The notes beneath the pieces are model-generated. The model was not told the DNA's origin and searched no databases. It saw only the letters and a list, made by a program, of their open reading frames with translations. A stretch of DNA of 64,000 bases, taken from Georgenia sp. SYP-B2076 (GTDB taxonomy: Bacteria; Actinomycetota; Actinomycetes; Actinomycetales; Actinomycetaceae). Shown here piece after piece: positions 8,555 to 17,228 of the stretch. Location: the NCBI RefSeq assembly GCF_003991205.1, contig NZ_RXOZ01000036.1, positions 124,001 through 188,000 of the forward strand, written 5' to 3'. The position numbers were made by a program, and so were the translations under genes. Every line of letters starts with the position of its first letter. Position 1 is the stretch's first letter.

Positions 8555-9232
8555 TCAGCTGCCGTCCGCGGACAGGCGGTACCCCATGCCGCGGACGGTC
8601 TCGATGGTGCGGCGGCCGAACGGCTGGTCGATCTTGCGGCGCAGGTAGCCCACGTAGACCTCGACCACGTTGTCGTCACCGTCGTAGTGGGCGTCCCAGA
8701 CGCCGTGGAGGATCTGGGCCTTGGTGGCCACGTCGCCGGGGCGTCGCATGAGGAACTCGAGCAGCCCGAACTCGCGCGGCGTCAGCGGGATCTCGGTCCG
8801 GCCACGCCGCACGCGCCGCTGGGCCGGGTCGAGGGAGAGGTCCCCGGCGACGAGCACGGACGGGCGTTCCGGGGCGCCGCGTCGCACCAGCGCCCGCAGG
8901 CGCGCGACCAGCACGATGAAGGAGAACGGCTTGGTGAGGTAGTCGTCGGCACCGAGGTCGAAGGCGTCCGCCTGGTCGTGCTCGCCGTCCTTGGCCGTGA
9001 GCATCAGCACGGGCGTCCACACGCCCCGGGCGCGCATCTCCTCCACCACCCGGTAGCCGCTGAGCCGGGGCAGCATGATGTCGAGGACGACGACGTCGTA
9101 GCCGTTCTCGGTCGCCGCCCACAGCCCGTCGACGCCGTTGTGCATCACGTCGACGTTGAAACCCTCCGCGACCAGGCCCCGGCGCACGGTGTCCGCGAGC
9201 CGCACCTCGTCCTCCACGACCAGTACCTTCAT
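8555..9232 (-). CDS. OmpR-family response regulator (no adjacent kinase)
   Basis: 225 residues. The intact receiver has VVEDE, D51 (VVLDIMLPRLSGY), T79 and K101 (DDYLTKPFS). The winged helix ends with VETVRGMGYRL-like sequence (IETVRGMGYRLSADGS). The ATG overlaps the PAP2 stop by four bases, so it is the last gene of a DedA-like/PAP2/regulator unit. No histidine kinase is beside it, so its partner must be elsewhere. It resembles TcrA/PrrA-type regulators. The target is unknown; association with lipid-phosphate enzymes suggests envelope control, which is inference. Confidence 0.9.
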   Translation of the reverse strand: MKVLVVEDEVRLADTVRRGLVAEGFNVDVMHNGVDGLWAATENGYDVVVLDIMLPRLSGYRVVEEMRARGVWTPVLMLTAKDGEHDQADAFDLGADDYLTKPFSFIVLVARLRALVRRGAPERPSVLVAGDLSLDPAQRRVRRGRTEIPLTPREFGLLEFLMRRPGDVATKAQILHGVWDAHYDGDDNVVEVYVGYLRRKIDQPFGRRTIETVRGMGYRLSADGS

Positions 9233-10017
9233 CGCGTCTCCGTCTCGCGCGCCGACGGCGGCGGCGGCCCTGCCTGATCTCCCTCAGCGTGCCCCACCGC
9301 CGCCGCGGTGACCACCGCATGACCGGCACGTGCACGATCGGCCGCGGCGGTCGCCGCCCGCGCGGGCAGGAGCAGCGCCACGGTGGCGGCGAGCGCAGTG
9401 ATCGCCACCGCGAGCAGCCCGCTCGCGGCGACGTCGGTGAGCCAGTGGTAGCCGAGGTAGACGCGGCTAGCCGCCACCGCCGCGGTGGCCACGACGGCGA
9501 GAGCCGCGGCCAGCACCCGCACCGACCGGCGGGTCGTGGTCATCACGACCGCGAGGGCAAGGGTGAGGCAGAGGGTGCCGCCCGCCAGCGTGTGCCCTGA
9601 CGGGAACGCGAAGGTGCGGGCGGGCGGGCCGAGCTCAAGGGCGAGGGCCGGACGCGGCCGGGCGGTCAGGGACTTGAGGGCCGCGGCGAGCACCGCCTGC
9701 ACCGCGACCGCGCCCAGCACGATGGCCGGCCACTCCCACGCACCGGTCCGACGGCGCAACCACAGCGCCGCGAGCAGGGAGAGCACCACGACCGCCGGGG
9801 TGCCGGCCAGGAAGGTGGCGGTCCGCATGACCACGTCCATGACCGGGCTGCGGTGCGCGACCGCCCAGCTCGTGACGCCTTGGTCGTAGCGGGCCAGCCC
9901 CACGTGGTGGGCCACGGCGCTCCACACGAGGCCCGCGGCCACCGCCGCCAGGACGGCCAGCACGATGACCACGCACAGCCTCGCCACCGGTCGGGCCGCG
10001 CGGTGCTCGGCGCTCAT
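9229..10017 (-). CDS. PAP2-family lipid phosphatase
   Basis: 262 residues, about six membrane segments. The three phosphatase motifs are present: KSLTARPRP (about 115), PSGHT (about 140) and SRVYLGYHWLTD (about 186). This family removes phosphate from phosphatidic acid, undecaprenyl pyrophosphate or related lipids at the membrane. The substrate cannot be told from sequence. The start overlaps the upstream DedA-like stop by four bases and the stop overlaps the regulator start by four. The C-terminal 45 residues are a charged or disordered tail. Confidence 0.9.
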   Translation of the reverse strand: MSAEHRAARPVARLCVVIVLAVLAAVAAGLVWSAVAHHVGLARYDQGVTSWAVAHRSPVMDVVMRTATFLAGTPAVVVLSLLAALWLRRRTGAWEWPAIVLGAVAVQAVLAAALKSLTARPRPALALELGPPARTFAFPSGHTLAGGTLCLTLALAVVMTTTRRSVRVLAAALAVVATAAVAASRVYLGYHWLTDVAASGLLAVAITALAATVALLLPARAATAAADRARAGHAVVTAAAVGHAEGDQAGPPPPSARETETR

Positions 10018-10334
10018 CGGCCGGCCTCGGCCAACGCCGGGTCACCCGGCACGCCCGACGTGGACCCGCGCCCGTCGTCGCCGCCCCGCCCGAGCCAGGC
10101 CTCCACCTGCGGCCAGGCGGTCCCGGCGCCGTGGCCGAGCAGGCTCACCACGAGCGCCCAGCTCACCCCGCCCGCAGTGTTGGCCAGCAGGAAGCGGCGG
10201 TAGGGCATCCGCGCGACCCCGGCGACCGCCGGGACGAGGGCGCGCAGCACACCGACCCACCGCCCGAGGATCACCGCCACCAGACCATGGCGTTCGATGA
10301 CGGCGACGAGCGATGCCGTGAGTGACGCGAACAT
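10014..10334 (-). CDS. Half-length DedA/VTT-family membrane protein
   Basis: 106 residues. The segment GRWVGVLRALVPAVAGVARM, then PYRRFLLANTAGGVSWALV, matches the second half of DedA proteins (VTT domain: GRF, R and P, AG, M, F, N, W). DedA proteins are about 200 residues, so the N-terminal half is missing. The ATG at 10334 nonetheless has an ideal ribosome site (GGAAGGAG, 5-base spacing), and the stop overlaps the PAP2 start by four bases. It may be a 5'-deleted gene whose expression was rescued, or a genuinely short variant. DedA proteins recycle polyprenyl-phosphate or flip lipids, fitting the PAP2 neighbour. Confidence 0.72.
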   Translation of the reverse strand: MFASLTASLVAVIERHGLVAVILGRWVGVLRALVPAVAGVARMPYRRFLLANTAGGVSWALVVSLLGHGAGTAWPQVEAWLGRGGDDGRGSTSGVPGDPALAEAGR

Positions 10335-10463
10335 CGGTACTCCTTCCATGTGCCGGGGCACCGACCGGAGGCCAGGATGCGCATGTCGCACTGAGAAGGG
10401 CCTGAGTGCCGACGCCACGAGGGCGGTTCCTGTCGGCGTCCGCCCGCCCCCTCCAGCTCCCCA

Positions 10464-11192
10464 TCATCGCGGCCGTCTGGCGGCCACCCTCGAGGCGAGC
10501 GCGGCCAGGCGGTCGTCGATGGCAACGGGGGAACATCCACCGAACCTGCGGGTGACGGCACGCTCGATCAGCTGGTCGGCCACCGCGGGGTTCTTCGGGA
10601 GGAGGGGACCATGGAGATAGGACCCGATGACCTCCTTGCGCACGGCGCCCTCGGTTGCGTCCAGGCCGTTGTTCCCGGCGCCCCGCACCACCGTGGCGAA
10701 CGGTCGCACGCCGTCGCCGAGGAAGGTACGGCCGCTGTGGTTCTCGTAGCCGACCACGTCACCGAGAGCGTTGTGCGTGACGATGTTGCCGATCAGTCGC
10801 TCCGGCCCGGCAGAGGTCTCGATGTCGAGCATGCCGATGCCCCGGATCGTGCGGCCCTCTGCCGTCCTGAAAAACTTCCCGAACATCTGGTAGAGGCCGC
10901 AGATCATCAACATGGGCACGCCCTGCTCGGCGAGGTCGACCAGCTGCGGGCCGATGGCCAGGAGGTCCGTCTGGATCTTCTCCTGCCCCGAGTCCTGCCC
11001 CCCGCCGCCCACGATGATGTCGGGATCCCGCGGGAGCGAGTCACCGGTGTCGTACCGGGTCAGTCTGACGTCGTACCCGCGCCAGTCCAGGCGGCGGGTC
11101 AGTGTGAGCACGTTGCCCCAGTCCCCGTAGACGTTCATGTCGTGGGCATACAGGTGGATGACATGGACGGTCGGGCGCTCGGAACCGATCAT
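10464..11192 (-). CDS. gatD: GatD-type glutamine amidotransferase
   Basis: 242 residues. Class I amidotransferase (CobB/CobQ-like) with the nucleophile region LMICGLYQMFGKFF (Cys about 97) and catalytic His in GSYLHGPLLPKNP (about 195). It supplies ammonia to MurT for amidation of the second-position glutamate of lipid II. The ATG overlaps the murT stop by four bases (ATGA), as usual for this pair. It is the last gene of the envelope operon running from 17123. The canonical pair usually stands alone; here it follows decaprenyl-phospho-arabinose genes. Confidence 0.88.
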   Translation of the reverse strand: MIGSERPTVHVIHLYAHDMNVYGDWGNVLTLTRRLDWRGYDVRLTRYDTGDSLPRDPDIIVGGGGQDSGQEKIQTDLLAIGPQLVDLAEQGVPMLMICGLYQMFGKFFRTAEGRTIRGIGMLDIETSAGPERLIGNIVTHNALGDVVGYENHSGRTFLGDGVRPFATVVRGAGNNGLDATEGAVRKEVIGSYLHGPLLPKNPAVADQLIERAVTRRFGGCSPVAIDDRLAALASRVAARRPR

Positions 11193-12460
11193 GAGATCGC
11201 CTCCACCTCGGTCAGCTTCGCGAGCTCGCGCCGTAGCGCGAGCATGGCGGTGTACGTGCAGTAGACGCACTTCGGTCTCCCCCTGGCGGCCTCGAGGAAG
11301 TGACGCAGCCCCCGGGACAGGTCCGTCGTGACGTGCCCGACCGCCACCTCGTCGTACTGGAGCCGCAACGCCATGTCGTAGGCGCGCACACCGGAGACCT
11401 CCAGGACGCCGCCGTCCCGCAGGCCCGTGCATTCGACGTCCCAGAGCCAGCTGGTGTCGCGGCCGTCGGGATAGCTGTCGTTGATGGCGATCATCGTGGC
11501 GTGCCCCTTGGGCGCGAAGGACTGCAGGCCGAGCCGGAAGCCGCTCGGGTTCTTGACGAGCACGAGCTCGAGCGGGAGGCCGTCGACGAGGAGCCTCTCG
11601 CCACGACCGAAGGCCGGGGCGATGTCGGCGAGGGCGTCGACGAGCTGACGGGGCGTGGCGGAGTCGCCGAGGACCGCCCGCGCGAGGCTGAGCGCCGCCG
11701 CCGCGTTGAAGGCGTTGTAGACACCCTGAAGCATCACCGCGGTCCGGTACGGCTGGCCGGCGACCGTGAACGTTGCTGCCTCCTCGTCGAAGGCGTCGAG
11801 CGTGACGTCTGCCGGGCGGTCGGAGACGACGGCGGACGGTACGGCCGCGTACAGGTCGTCGTCGCTCGGGAACGTGGCGCGAAGACTGTCGCTAAGCCCG
11901 AAGAAGCGGACCTTCGTGGTGGCTGGAAGCCGATCGGCGAAGACGGCGACGCGGGGGTCCTCGCGGTTCAGGATGACCGTGTCGAAGGTGGAACGCGCGG
12001 TGCGCTCGAGCAGCCTCGCGGTCGTGTCCACCTCTCCGAAACGGTCGAGCTGGTCACGTGCCACGTTCAGCAGGAGGCTGAAGCGAGGCGGGGTGGACGC
12101 CACGAAGGGCACGGCGTGCGCCTCGTCGAGCTCGAGGACGGCGATGTCGGCGGCCAGCCTCCCGTGGGTGTCGACCTCGCCGAGCAGGGCCGCCGCCACA
12201 CCTCGCGACCAGTTGCTGCCGGACCTGTTGGTGAACACCCTCAGCCCCTGGCTGGCGAGCAGCGCGGCGACCATCTTCGTGGTCGTCGTCTTACCGTTGG
12301 TGCCGCTGACGACCGCGACGCCCTGCGGGAGCTGCGCGAGCGTCCGTGGTGTGAACCCGCCATCCAGCCTCTCGATCACCAGGCCGGGGAGCGCCGAGCC
12401 GCCGCCCCGCAGGCGGGTGAGCCAGCGCACCGCCTTGCCGAGGACGACGGCGTACCGCAC
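11189..12460 (-). CDS. murT: MurT-type Mur ligase (DUF1727)
   Basis: 423 residues. ATP-binding motif VSGTNGKTTTTK (about 55-66), NRSGSNWSRG, the LDEAH motif, and the C-terminal DUF1727 domain ending in TYTAMLALRRELAKL. With GatD it forms the lipid II isoglutaminyl synthase. The GTG at 12460 follows GAGGGG at eight bases. Two oddities: the Cys4 zinc-ribbon insert of classical MurT proteins is not visible in the central domain, while a CxxC (KCVYC) sits just before TYTAML. It could therefore be a paralogue acting on another substrate; pairing with GatD still supports an amidating ligase. Confidence 0.87.
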   Translation of the reverse strand: MRYAVVLGKAVRWLTRLRGGGSALPGLVIERLDGGFTPRTLAQLPQGVAVVSGTNGKTTTTKMVAALLASQGLRVFTNRSGSNWSRGVAAALLGEVDTHGRLAADIAVLELDEAHAVPFVASTPPRFSLLLNVARDQLDRFGEVDTTARLLERTARSTFDTVILNREDPRVAVFADRLPATTKVRFFGLSDSLRATFPSDDDLYAAVPSAVVSDRPADVTLDAFDEEAATFTVAGQPYRTAVMLQGVYNAFNAAAALSLARAVLGDSATPRQLVDALADIAPAFGRGERLLVDGLPLELVLVKNPSGFRLGLQSFAPKGHATMIAINDSYPDGRDTSWLWDVECTGLRDGGVLEVSGVRAYDMALRLQYDEVAVGHVTTDLSRGLRHFLEAARGRPKCVYCTYTAMLALRRELAKLTEVEAIS

Positions 12461-12531
12461 GTTCTTCGCCCCTCGGGGCCCGCGTCGCCGCAGGCCGTGA
12501 GGGGGCCCGCACCCACCCCGCCGCCGGGCGC

Positions 12532-13497
12532 TCATGTGAGGTAAAGGCCGGCGCCGACGAGCAGCGCCCAGACCAAGCCGCAACCCACGAGGAAGCGGTC
12601 CGTGAGCATGTGCTCGGGGGCCTCGCCACCCCCGGCGAAAGTGAGCAGGCTGTAACGCAGGAGCGCGGCCAGGAACGGGACGGCCGACAGGGCCAGGACG
12701 GGCCGGGACACGTCGGCGCCGACGTACTGGAACGCCCACGCCGCGTAGGCGATGACGCTGCCGGTGAGCGCGACGGTCATGACCTGGTCCAGCCAGCCGG
12801 GCGGGTACACCGCCAACACGCGGCGACCCACGGCACCCGCTGCACCCGTCGTGCCGACGGCGCCCACACCACCCACGGCACCCGCGGCGCTCCGGCGTCG
12901 CTCGGCGGCACGCTTGGCGGCGACGAGGAACAGGGAGCCGAACAGCGTCACGAGGAGGAACCAGTCGGACAGGGCGAGACCGGTGACCAGGGCTCCGGCG
13001 ACGGCGCGCAGGACGAACCCGCCGGCCACCGCGAGGATGTCCACGACCGGCACGGCCTTGAGCCACCTGCTGTAGCTCAGGGTCAGCGCGAGGTACCCGC
13101 CCGCCACCGCGGTGAGCCCCCACCCCAGGGGTGCCGCGGCTGCGAGGGACACGGCTGCGAGCAGCAGGCCGACCCGGTAGGCCGTCTGCCGGCCGACGAG
13201 CCCCGCCGCCACCGGCCGGTGGCGCTTCTCCGGGTGCGCCCGGTCGGCGTCGACGTCCGCGGCGTCGTTGACGAAGTACGTGGCGCTGGCCGCGATGGTG
13301 AAGACCGCCGCCGCGGCCAGCGCGGGGGCCAGCACGCCCCGGGCCAGCAGGGTGCCGGAGGCGGCGGGCGCGGCCAGCACGAGGAGGTTCTTGGGCCACT
13401 GTGCGGGACGGGCGGTCCGGACCAGGGCGATGCCGAGGCCGTGCCGGAGCGGTCCCCGGAGCCGCCCGGAGTCCGCGCGGTCCAGGCCGAGGGACAT
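12532..13497 (-). CDS. ubiA: UbiA-family decaprenyl-phosphate phosphoribosyltransferase
   Basis: 321 residues, about nine membrane segments. The catalytic Asp-rich motif NDAADVDADRAHPEKRHRP (about 76-94) is characteristic of the branch that transfers phosphoribose from PRPP to decaprenyl phosphate, and the start RPAQWPKNLLVLAAP also fits. It is the first committed step to decaprenylphosphoryl-arabinose, followed by DprE1/DprE2 encoded upstream. An Ala/Gly/Val-rich insert of about 25 residues (coded around 12826-12893) interrupts the cytoplasmic loop after KRAAERRR. Two bases separate it from the upstream glycosidase gene. Confidence 0.9.
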   Translation of the reverse strand: MSLGLDRADSGRLRGPLRHGLGIALVRTARPAQWPKNLLVLAAPAASGTLLARGVLAPALAAAAVFTIAASATYFVNDAADVDADRAHPEKRHRPVAAGLVGRQTAYRVGLLLAAVSLAAAAPLGWGLTAVAGGYLALTLSYSRWLKAVPVVDILAVAGGFVLRAVAGALVTGLALSDWFLLVTLFGSLFLVAAKRAAERRRSAAGAVGGVGAVGTTGAAGAVGRRVLAVYPPGWLDQVMTVALTGSVIAYAAWAFQYVGADVSRPVLALSAVPFLAALLRYSLLTFAGGGEAPEHMLTDRFLVGCGLVWALLVGAGLYLT

Positions 13498-13499
13498 CG

Positions 13500-14825
13500 T
13501 TACGGCCCCAGGGTGAGGTAGAAGAAGTCGCGCTGGTCCGGCGCGAGATAGCGGTCCGGCAGGGAGGGCATGTCCGGCAGCAGGCGCTTCGGTGCCGCCA
13601 CGCCGGCGCCGACGGGGTGCCAGCTGGCGAATGCGACCTTGCCCTTGTGGATGTCCAGCTCCATGCCGCGATCGATCCCGGCGGCGGTCATCGCGTCGGC
13701 GAGGGTCGCCAGCGTCAGGCCCGCGCCGGCGACATAGACGAGGTTGCCGTGCTTGTCAGTGCCGATCCCGGAACGCCACGTGTACTGGTGCTGGTTGTAG
13801 GGGCTGCCCCATCTGTCGTCGGCGTTGGCGGGCAGACCCGGCACGGGCGCTCCGCCGTCGACCACGAGGTGGAGGTTCTGCCGGACGGCGCGCACGTCGG
13901 CGGACATCGTCACGTCCCGGCCCCACTGGCCCACCCGCACGTGCCCGGAGCGGTCGATGACGAGCGACGCCAGCCCGTCCTGCAGCGTCCCGGCGCCGGC
14001 GCCGTCCAGGTAGAAGCCGCCCGGGTGGTCCCGCGTGCGCCACCCGGAGTTGAACGTGGCCACCAGGCCGGGCACGTCGGCCGCGGGCACGCTTGCGGTC
14101 CCGGGCCAGATCCCCCCGGGTTCGCGCGTGCCGGGCACCAGGTGGGCCACCGTGTCGGCGGAGCGGATCCACGCGACCCCGACGACGACGCCGGCGTACC
14201 GGGGGTCGGGGCGCAGGTAGCTCGTGAACAGCGCCGGGCGTCCGGCGGCATCGACCCGACCAGGGACCCAGACGCCTTCCCCGGCCAACGCCCGCCACGC
14301 GGAGAGCACCGGCAGCGCGGGTGGCGCCGTCGCCGCAGCGAGTACGCCGGAGCGGCGGGAGGCGGGGCGCGAAGTCGGGGCGGGCAAGGCCGGGGCCGCC
14401 CCCGGGCGGTCCGCGTCCCATCCGGGGAGCCGGACCGGAGCCGGCGCGGCCTGCGAGGGCACCTGGCGGCTGTAGAGCCAGTTCTCGACGGCGTTGACCG
14501 CGCCACCCCCGCCGTGGTCGCGCACCCACTCCACCGTGCGGTCCTGCCAGGACGCGCTGCCGGGATAGGTCAGCGCCTGCGCGTAGGAGACCCCGGGAAC
14601 CACCAGGAGCAGCGCCAGCACCATGACCGGGGCCAGGCGGCGGCGACGTCGGCGCGGCCGGGCGCCGCGGGGAGGCGGCGGGGACACCGGTGGGGTGCCA
14701 CGGGGAGGCGGCGGGAACACTGGCGCGGCGCCGGGAGGCGGCGGGAACATCGGTCCTGGATGGCCGCCGGGCGCACCGCCCGGCGCACCGTTCGCTCTCT
14801 CGCGGTTGCCGAGGTGTGTGCTCAT
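13500..14825 (-). CDS. Phosphodiester glycosidase family protein (NAGPA-like), membrane-anchored
   Basis: 441 residues. A Pro-rich cytoplasmic N-terminus (repeated PPPPRGxxP) and an Arg cluster precede one membrane segment (about 75-92, LAPVMVLALLLVVPGVSYA). The extracytoplasmic domain has NSGWR, GGFYLDGAGAG, the LHLVVDGG core and the ELDIHKGKVAFASW region of the phosphodiester glycosidase family (related to the uncovering enzyme and DUF2233). It probably cleaves a sugar phosphodiester in the cell envelope. The ATG follows GGAGGAG. Position inside the DprE/UbiA operon suggests action on an arabinan or lipid-linked sugar, which is inference. Confidence 0.85.
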   Translation of the reverse strand: MSTHLGNRERANGAPGGAPGGHPGPMFPPPPGAAPVFPPPPRGTPPVSPPPPRGARPRRRRRRLAPVMVLALLLVVPGVSYAQALTYPGSASWQDRTVEWVRDHGGGGAVNAVENWLYSRQVPSQAAPAPVRLPGWDADRPGAAPALPAPTSRPASRRSGVLAAATAPPALPVLSAWRALAGEGVWVPGRVDAAGRPALFTSYLRPDPRYAGVVVGVAWIRSADTVAHLVPGTREPGGIWPGTASVPAADVPGLVATFNSGWRTRDHPGGFYLDGAGAGTLQDGLASLVIDRSGHVRVGQWGRDVTMSADVRAVRQNLHLVVDGGAPVPGLPANADDRWGSPYNQHQYTWRSGIGTDKHGNLVYVAGAGLTLATLADAMTAAGIDRGMELDIHKGKVAFASWHPVGAGVAAPKRLLPDMPSLPDRYLAPDQRDFFYLTLGP

Positions 14826-14913
14826 CGTCCGCGCTCCTCCGGTCCTGGAGCGGTGGCCGTCCCCGGCCGCCACACTCACTGTGCTTCCGCGGCGCGAAGA
14901 GGACGCTGAGAGC

Positions 14914-15666
14914 TCAGCGGTCCAGCCGCCGCCACAGCGGTGCGGGCACCCACAGCAGCGCCGTCATGACCGGCCCGAGGGCTCCGGGGACCCAGACCAC
15001 CCCGCCGCGCGCGAGGCGCCCGAGCACCGCGTGCGCCACCTGGTCGGGCTCGACGGCGAAGGGGGCGGCCGCGCGTCCGGCGGTCATGCGGGTGCGCACG
15101 AACCCGGGGCGGACGACGAGAACCCGCACGCCCGTGCCCCGGAGCCGCTCCCCCAGTCCCACGAAGAAGGCATCGAGGCCGGCCTTGGTGGCACCGTAGA
15201 CGTAGTTCGAGGCGCGGGGCCGGACCGCCGCCACGGAGGACAGCGCCACGATCACGCCGTGCCCCTGCCGGCGCATGAGCTGGGCGAGGAGGAGCCCGAC
15301 GGCCACCGCCGAGGAGAAGTTGACCGTCCCGAGCCGCCCCGCGGCGGCGGGGTCGCGCTCGAGCGCGTCCTGGTCGGGCAGCCGGCCGTGCGCCACGACC
15401 GCCAGGTCGACCTCCCGGCCGGCGAGCGCCGCACCGAGGACGGCCACCAGGTCATCGACGTCCTCGGCGTCGATGTCGACGACGTCGACCACCGCACCCC
15501 GGGCCGTCAGCGCGCGCGCGACCGCGTCCCGGCGCGGGCCCGGGCGCGCGGCCAGGACCACCTCACACGGGCGGGAGCGCAGCAGGGCGTCGACGATGGC
15601 TCCGGCGATGCCGGAGGTGCCGCCCACGAGCAGCACCGTGCCGGGCTGTCCCAGGGCGTTCATCAT
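14914..15666 (-). CDS. dprE2: DprE2, decaprenylphosphoryl-2-keto-ribose reductase (SDR)
   Basis: 250 residues. Short-chain dehydrogenase with NAD(P)-binding GGTSGIAGAI (about 15-24), the NFSS region, and catalytic Ser, Tyr and Lys in SSVAAVRPRASNYVYGATKAG-type sequence (about 140-160). It reduces the keto intermediate made by DprE1 to decaprenylphosphoryl-arabinose. Two ATG codons in tandem sit at the start; the first overlaps the dprE1 stop by four bases. Membership with DprE1 is clear from the order and overlap. Confidence 0.92.
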   Translation of the reverse strand: MMNALGQPGTVLLVGGTSGIAGAIVDALLRSRPCEVVLAARPGPRRDAVARALTARGAVVDVVDIDAEDVDDLVAVLGAALAGREVDLAVVAHGRLPDQDALERDPAAAGRLGTVNFSSAVAVGLLLAQLMRRQGHGVIVALSSVAAVRPRASNYVYGATKAGLDAFFVGLGERLRGTGVRVLVVRPGFVRTRMTAGRAAAPFAVEPDQVAHAVLGRLARGGVVWVPGALGPVMTALLWVPAPLWRRLDR

Positions 15667-17123
15667 GCCGACGCTCCCCTGCGTGGCGCGCTCAGCCCGA
15701 GCCGGCGGTCCAGGTCCGAGGTCATGACGCCGCCCGGGTCGAGCCGCCGCCGTTCCTCGCGCCACCGCGCGAGACCCGGGTACATCGCGGCCAGGACGTC
15801 GGGGCGCAGGCGCGCGTCCTTGACGAGGTAAACCCGTCCGCCCGCGGTCGCGACCCGCTCGTCCAGGTGGTCCAGGGTGGCGGCGAGTGCACCGGCGCCC
15901 CCGCCGCCGGGCACCGGCAGGTCCATCGCGAGGGTCCAGCCGGGCACCGGGAAGGACAGGGACCCCCAGGCGGCCGCCCCCGGCGGCGGCGCGCCGAGCC
16001 GCTTGAGCGAGACAAGGGCCGGCGGGCACCCGGTCGCCTGCAGGGCTTGCAGGGCCTCGGCGAGGACGGCCTCCTGTCCTGGCGGCACGGCGAGCTGGTA
16101 CTGGATGAACCCCGGGCGCCCGTACAGGGCGGCCCAGCCCGGAAGCGCGTCCAGGGGGAAGAAGAAGTCCCGCAGGTGACGCACCTCGGGCCGGCCGCCA
16201 CGCGCCCGCGCCCGGGCGTAGCGGGCGGCGTTCGCGGCCCGCAGCGCATCCGGGGTCAACAGGTTCGGCAGCCACGCCGTCGCGCCGGGCGCGGTGCCCG
16301 GCCACCAGGGGCGGCCGGGCCACCCCGGGCGGCCGGGCGACGGATACTCGCGCGCCCGCCCCACCAGCCGCGCGGGCAGGTCCTCCGTGGCCAGCGGGGA
16401 GCCTGTTGTGACGACGCCGCGGCCGATCGCGCGCCCCGCGGCGTGCCCGTCGAGCCAGGCGACCGCGTGCTGGTCGCCGGACGCCTCCATGAGCTCGAGG
16501 ACCTCTGCAAGGCCGGCGCCGACGCGGTCGGTGGACCGCAGCCAGGCGCTGTGAACGCGTTCCAGGCGCAGCCGCACCCTGCGGATGACGCCGGTCAGAC
16601 CGAGGCCGCCGACGGTCGCCCAGAACGCGCCCGGGTCGGTCCCGCGGGTGAGGGTGCGGGGCCCGTCGGTCGGCGTGAGCAGCACGAGGGCTGCGACGTG
16701 CGCGCCGATCGAGGAGCGCCCGGGGTGGTTCTTGCCGTGGACGTCGGCGGCCACCGCCCCGCCGACGCTCGCCCGCGCCGTCCCCGGCACCACCGGCAGG
16801 GTCCAGCCCACCGGGACCGCGCGGGCGAGCACCGCGCCCAGGGACGCGCCGGCGTCCACGTCCATCACGCCCGCGACCGCGTCGACGAGGCCGACGCGGT
16901 GCTGTGCCCCGGTCAGCGCCACCACGCCTGCGCTGTTGAGCGCCGCGTCACCGTAGCCGGCGCCGGCCCCGCGGACCGTGACGCCCCGGCCCATCCCCGC
17001 CTGGCCGGCGAACAGGGCCTGCCACTCGGCGTCGTCGCACGGACCGCTCAGCTCGCTCAGGGAGTGCAGCGAACGCGCGAAGCTCGTCAGCGTGGCGGTG
17101 CGAGGCGGGCACAGGGACACCAT
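15663..17123 (-). CDS. dprE1: DprE1, decaprenylphosphoryl-ribose 2'-oxidase (FAD)
   Basis: 486 residues. N-terminal FAD-binding region with VRGAGAGYGDAALNSAG and VHGKNHPGRSSIGAHV; the C-terminal substrate domain has LSFPVPGWTLAMDLP, VKDARLRPDVLAAMYP and DLDRRLGL, aligning well with mycobacterial DprE1. It oxidises the 2'-OH of decaprenylphosphoryl-ribose. At the place of mycobacterial C387, the residue trapped by benzothiazinones, this protein has Ala (codon at 15927-15929). The start is ATG at 17123; GTG at 17144 in frame is an alternative. It is the first gene of the envelope operon and divergent from the kinase at 17229. Confidence 0.92.
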   Translation of the reverse strand: MVSLCPPRTATLTSFARSLHSLSELSGPCDDAEWQALFAGQAGMGRGVTVRGAGAGYGDAALNSAGVVALTGAQHRVGLVDAVAGVMDVDAGASLGAVLARAVPVGWTLPVVPGTARASVGGAVAADVHGKNHPGRSSIGAHVAALVLLTPTDGPRTLTRGTDPGAFWATVGGLGLTGVIRRVRLRLERVHSAWLRSTDRVGAGLAEVLELMEASGDQHAVAWLDGHAAGRAIGRGVVTTGSPLATEDLPARLVGRAREYPSPGRPGWPGRPWWPGTAPGATAWLPNLLTPDALRAANAARYARARARGGRPEVRHLRDFFFPLDALPGWAALYGRPGFIQYQLAVPPGQEAVLAEALQALQATGCPPALVSLKRLGAPPPGAAAWGSLSFPVPGWTLAMDLPVPGGGGAGALAATLDHLDERVATAGGRVYLVKDARLRPDVLAAMYPGLARWREERRRLDPGGVMTSDLDRRLGLSAPRRGASA

Positions 17124-17228
17124 CACAGGGTCCGCGCCGGCCACTGAGACGCTGCTGAGACGGGCCGAGTCGGCGCGCGGCCCACTTCCCTGCGTGGGCT
17201 CAGGCTCATCCGTCTCTCAGCCGGAGCG

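Noticed and set aside
13400-14909. Long plus-strand open frames across the envelope operon
   Set aside because: They are out-of-phase shadows of dprE2, the glycosidase and ubiA, with no family signatures.
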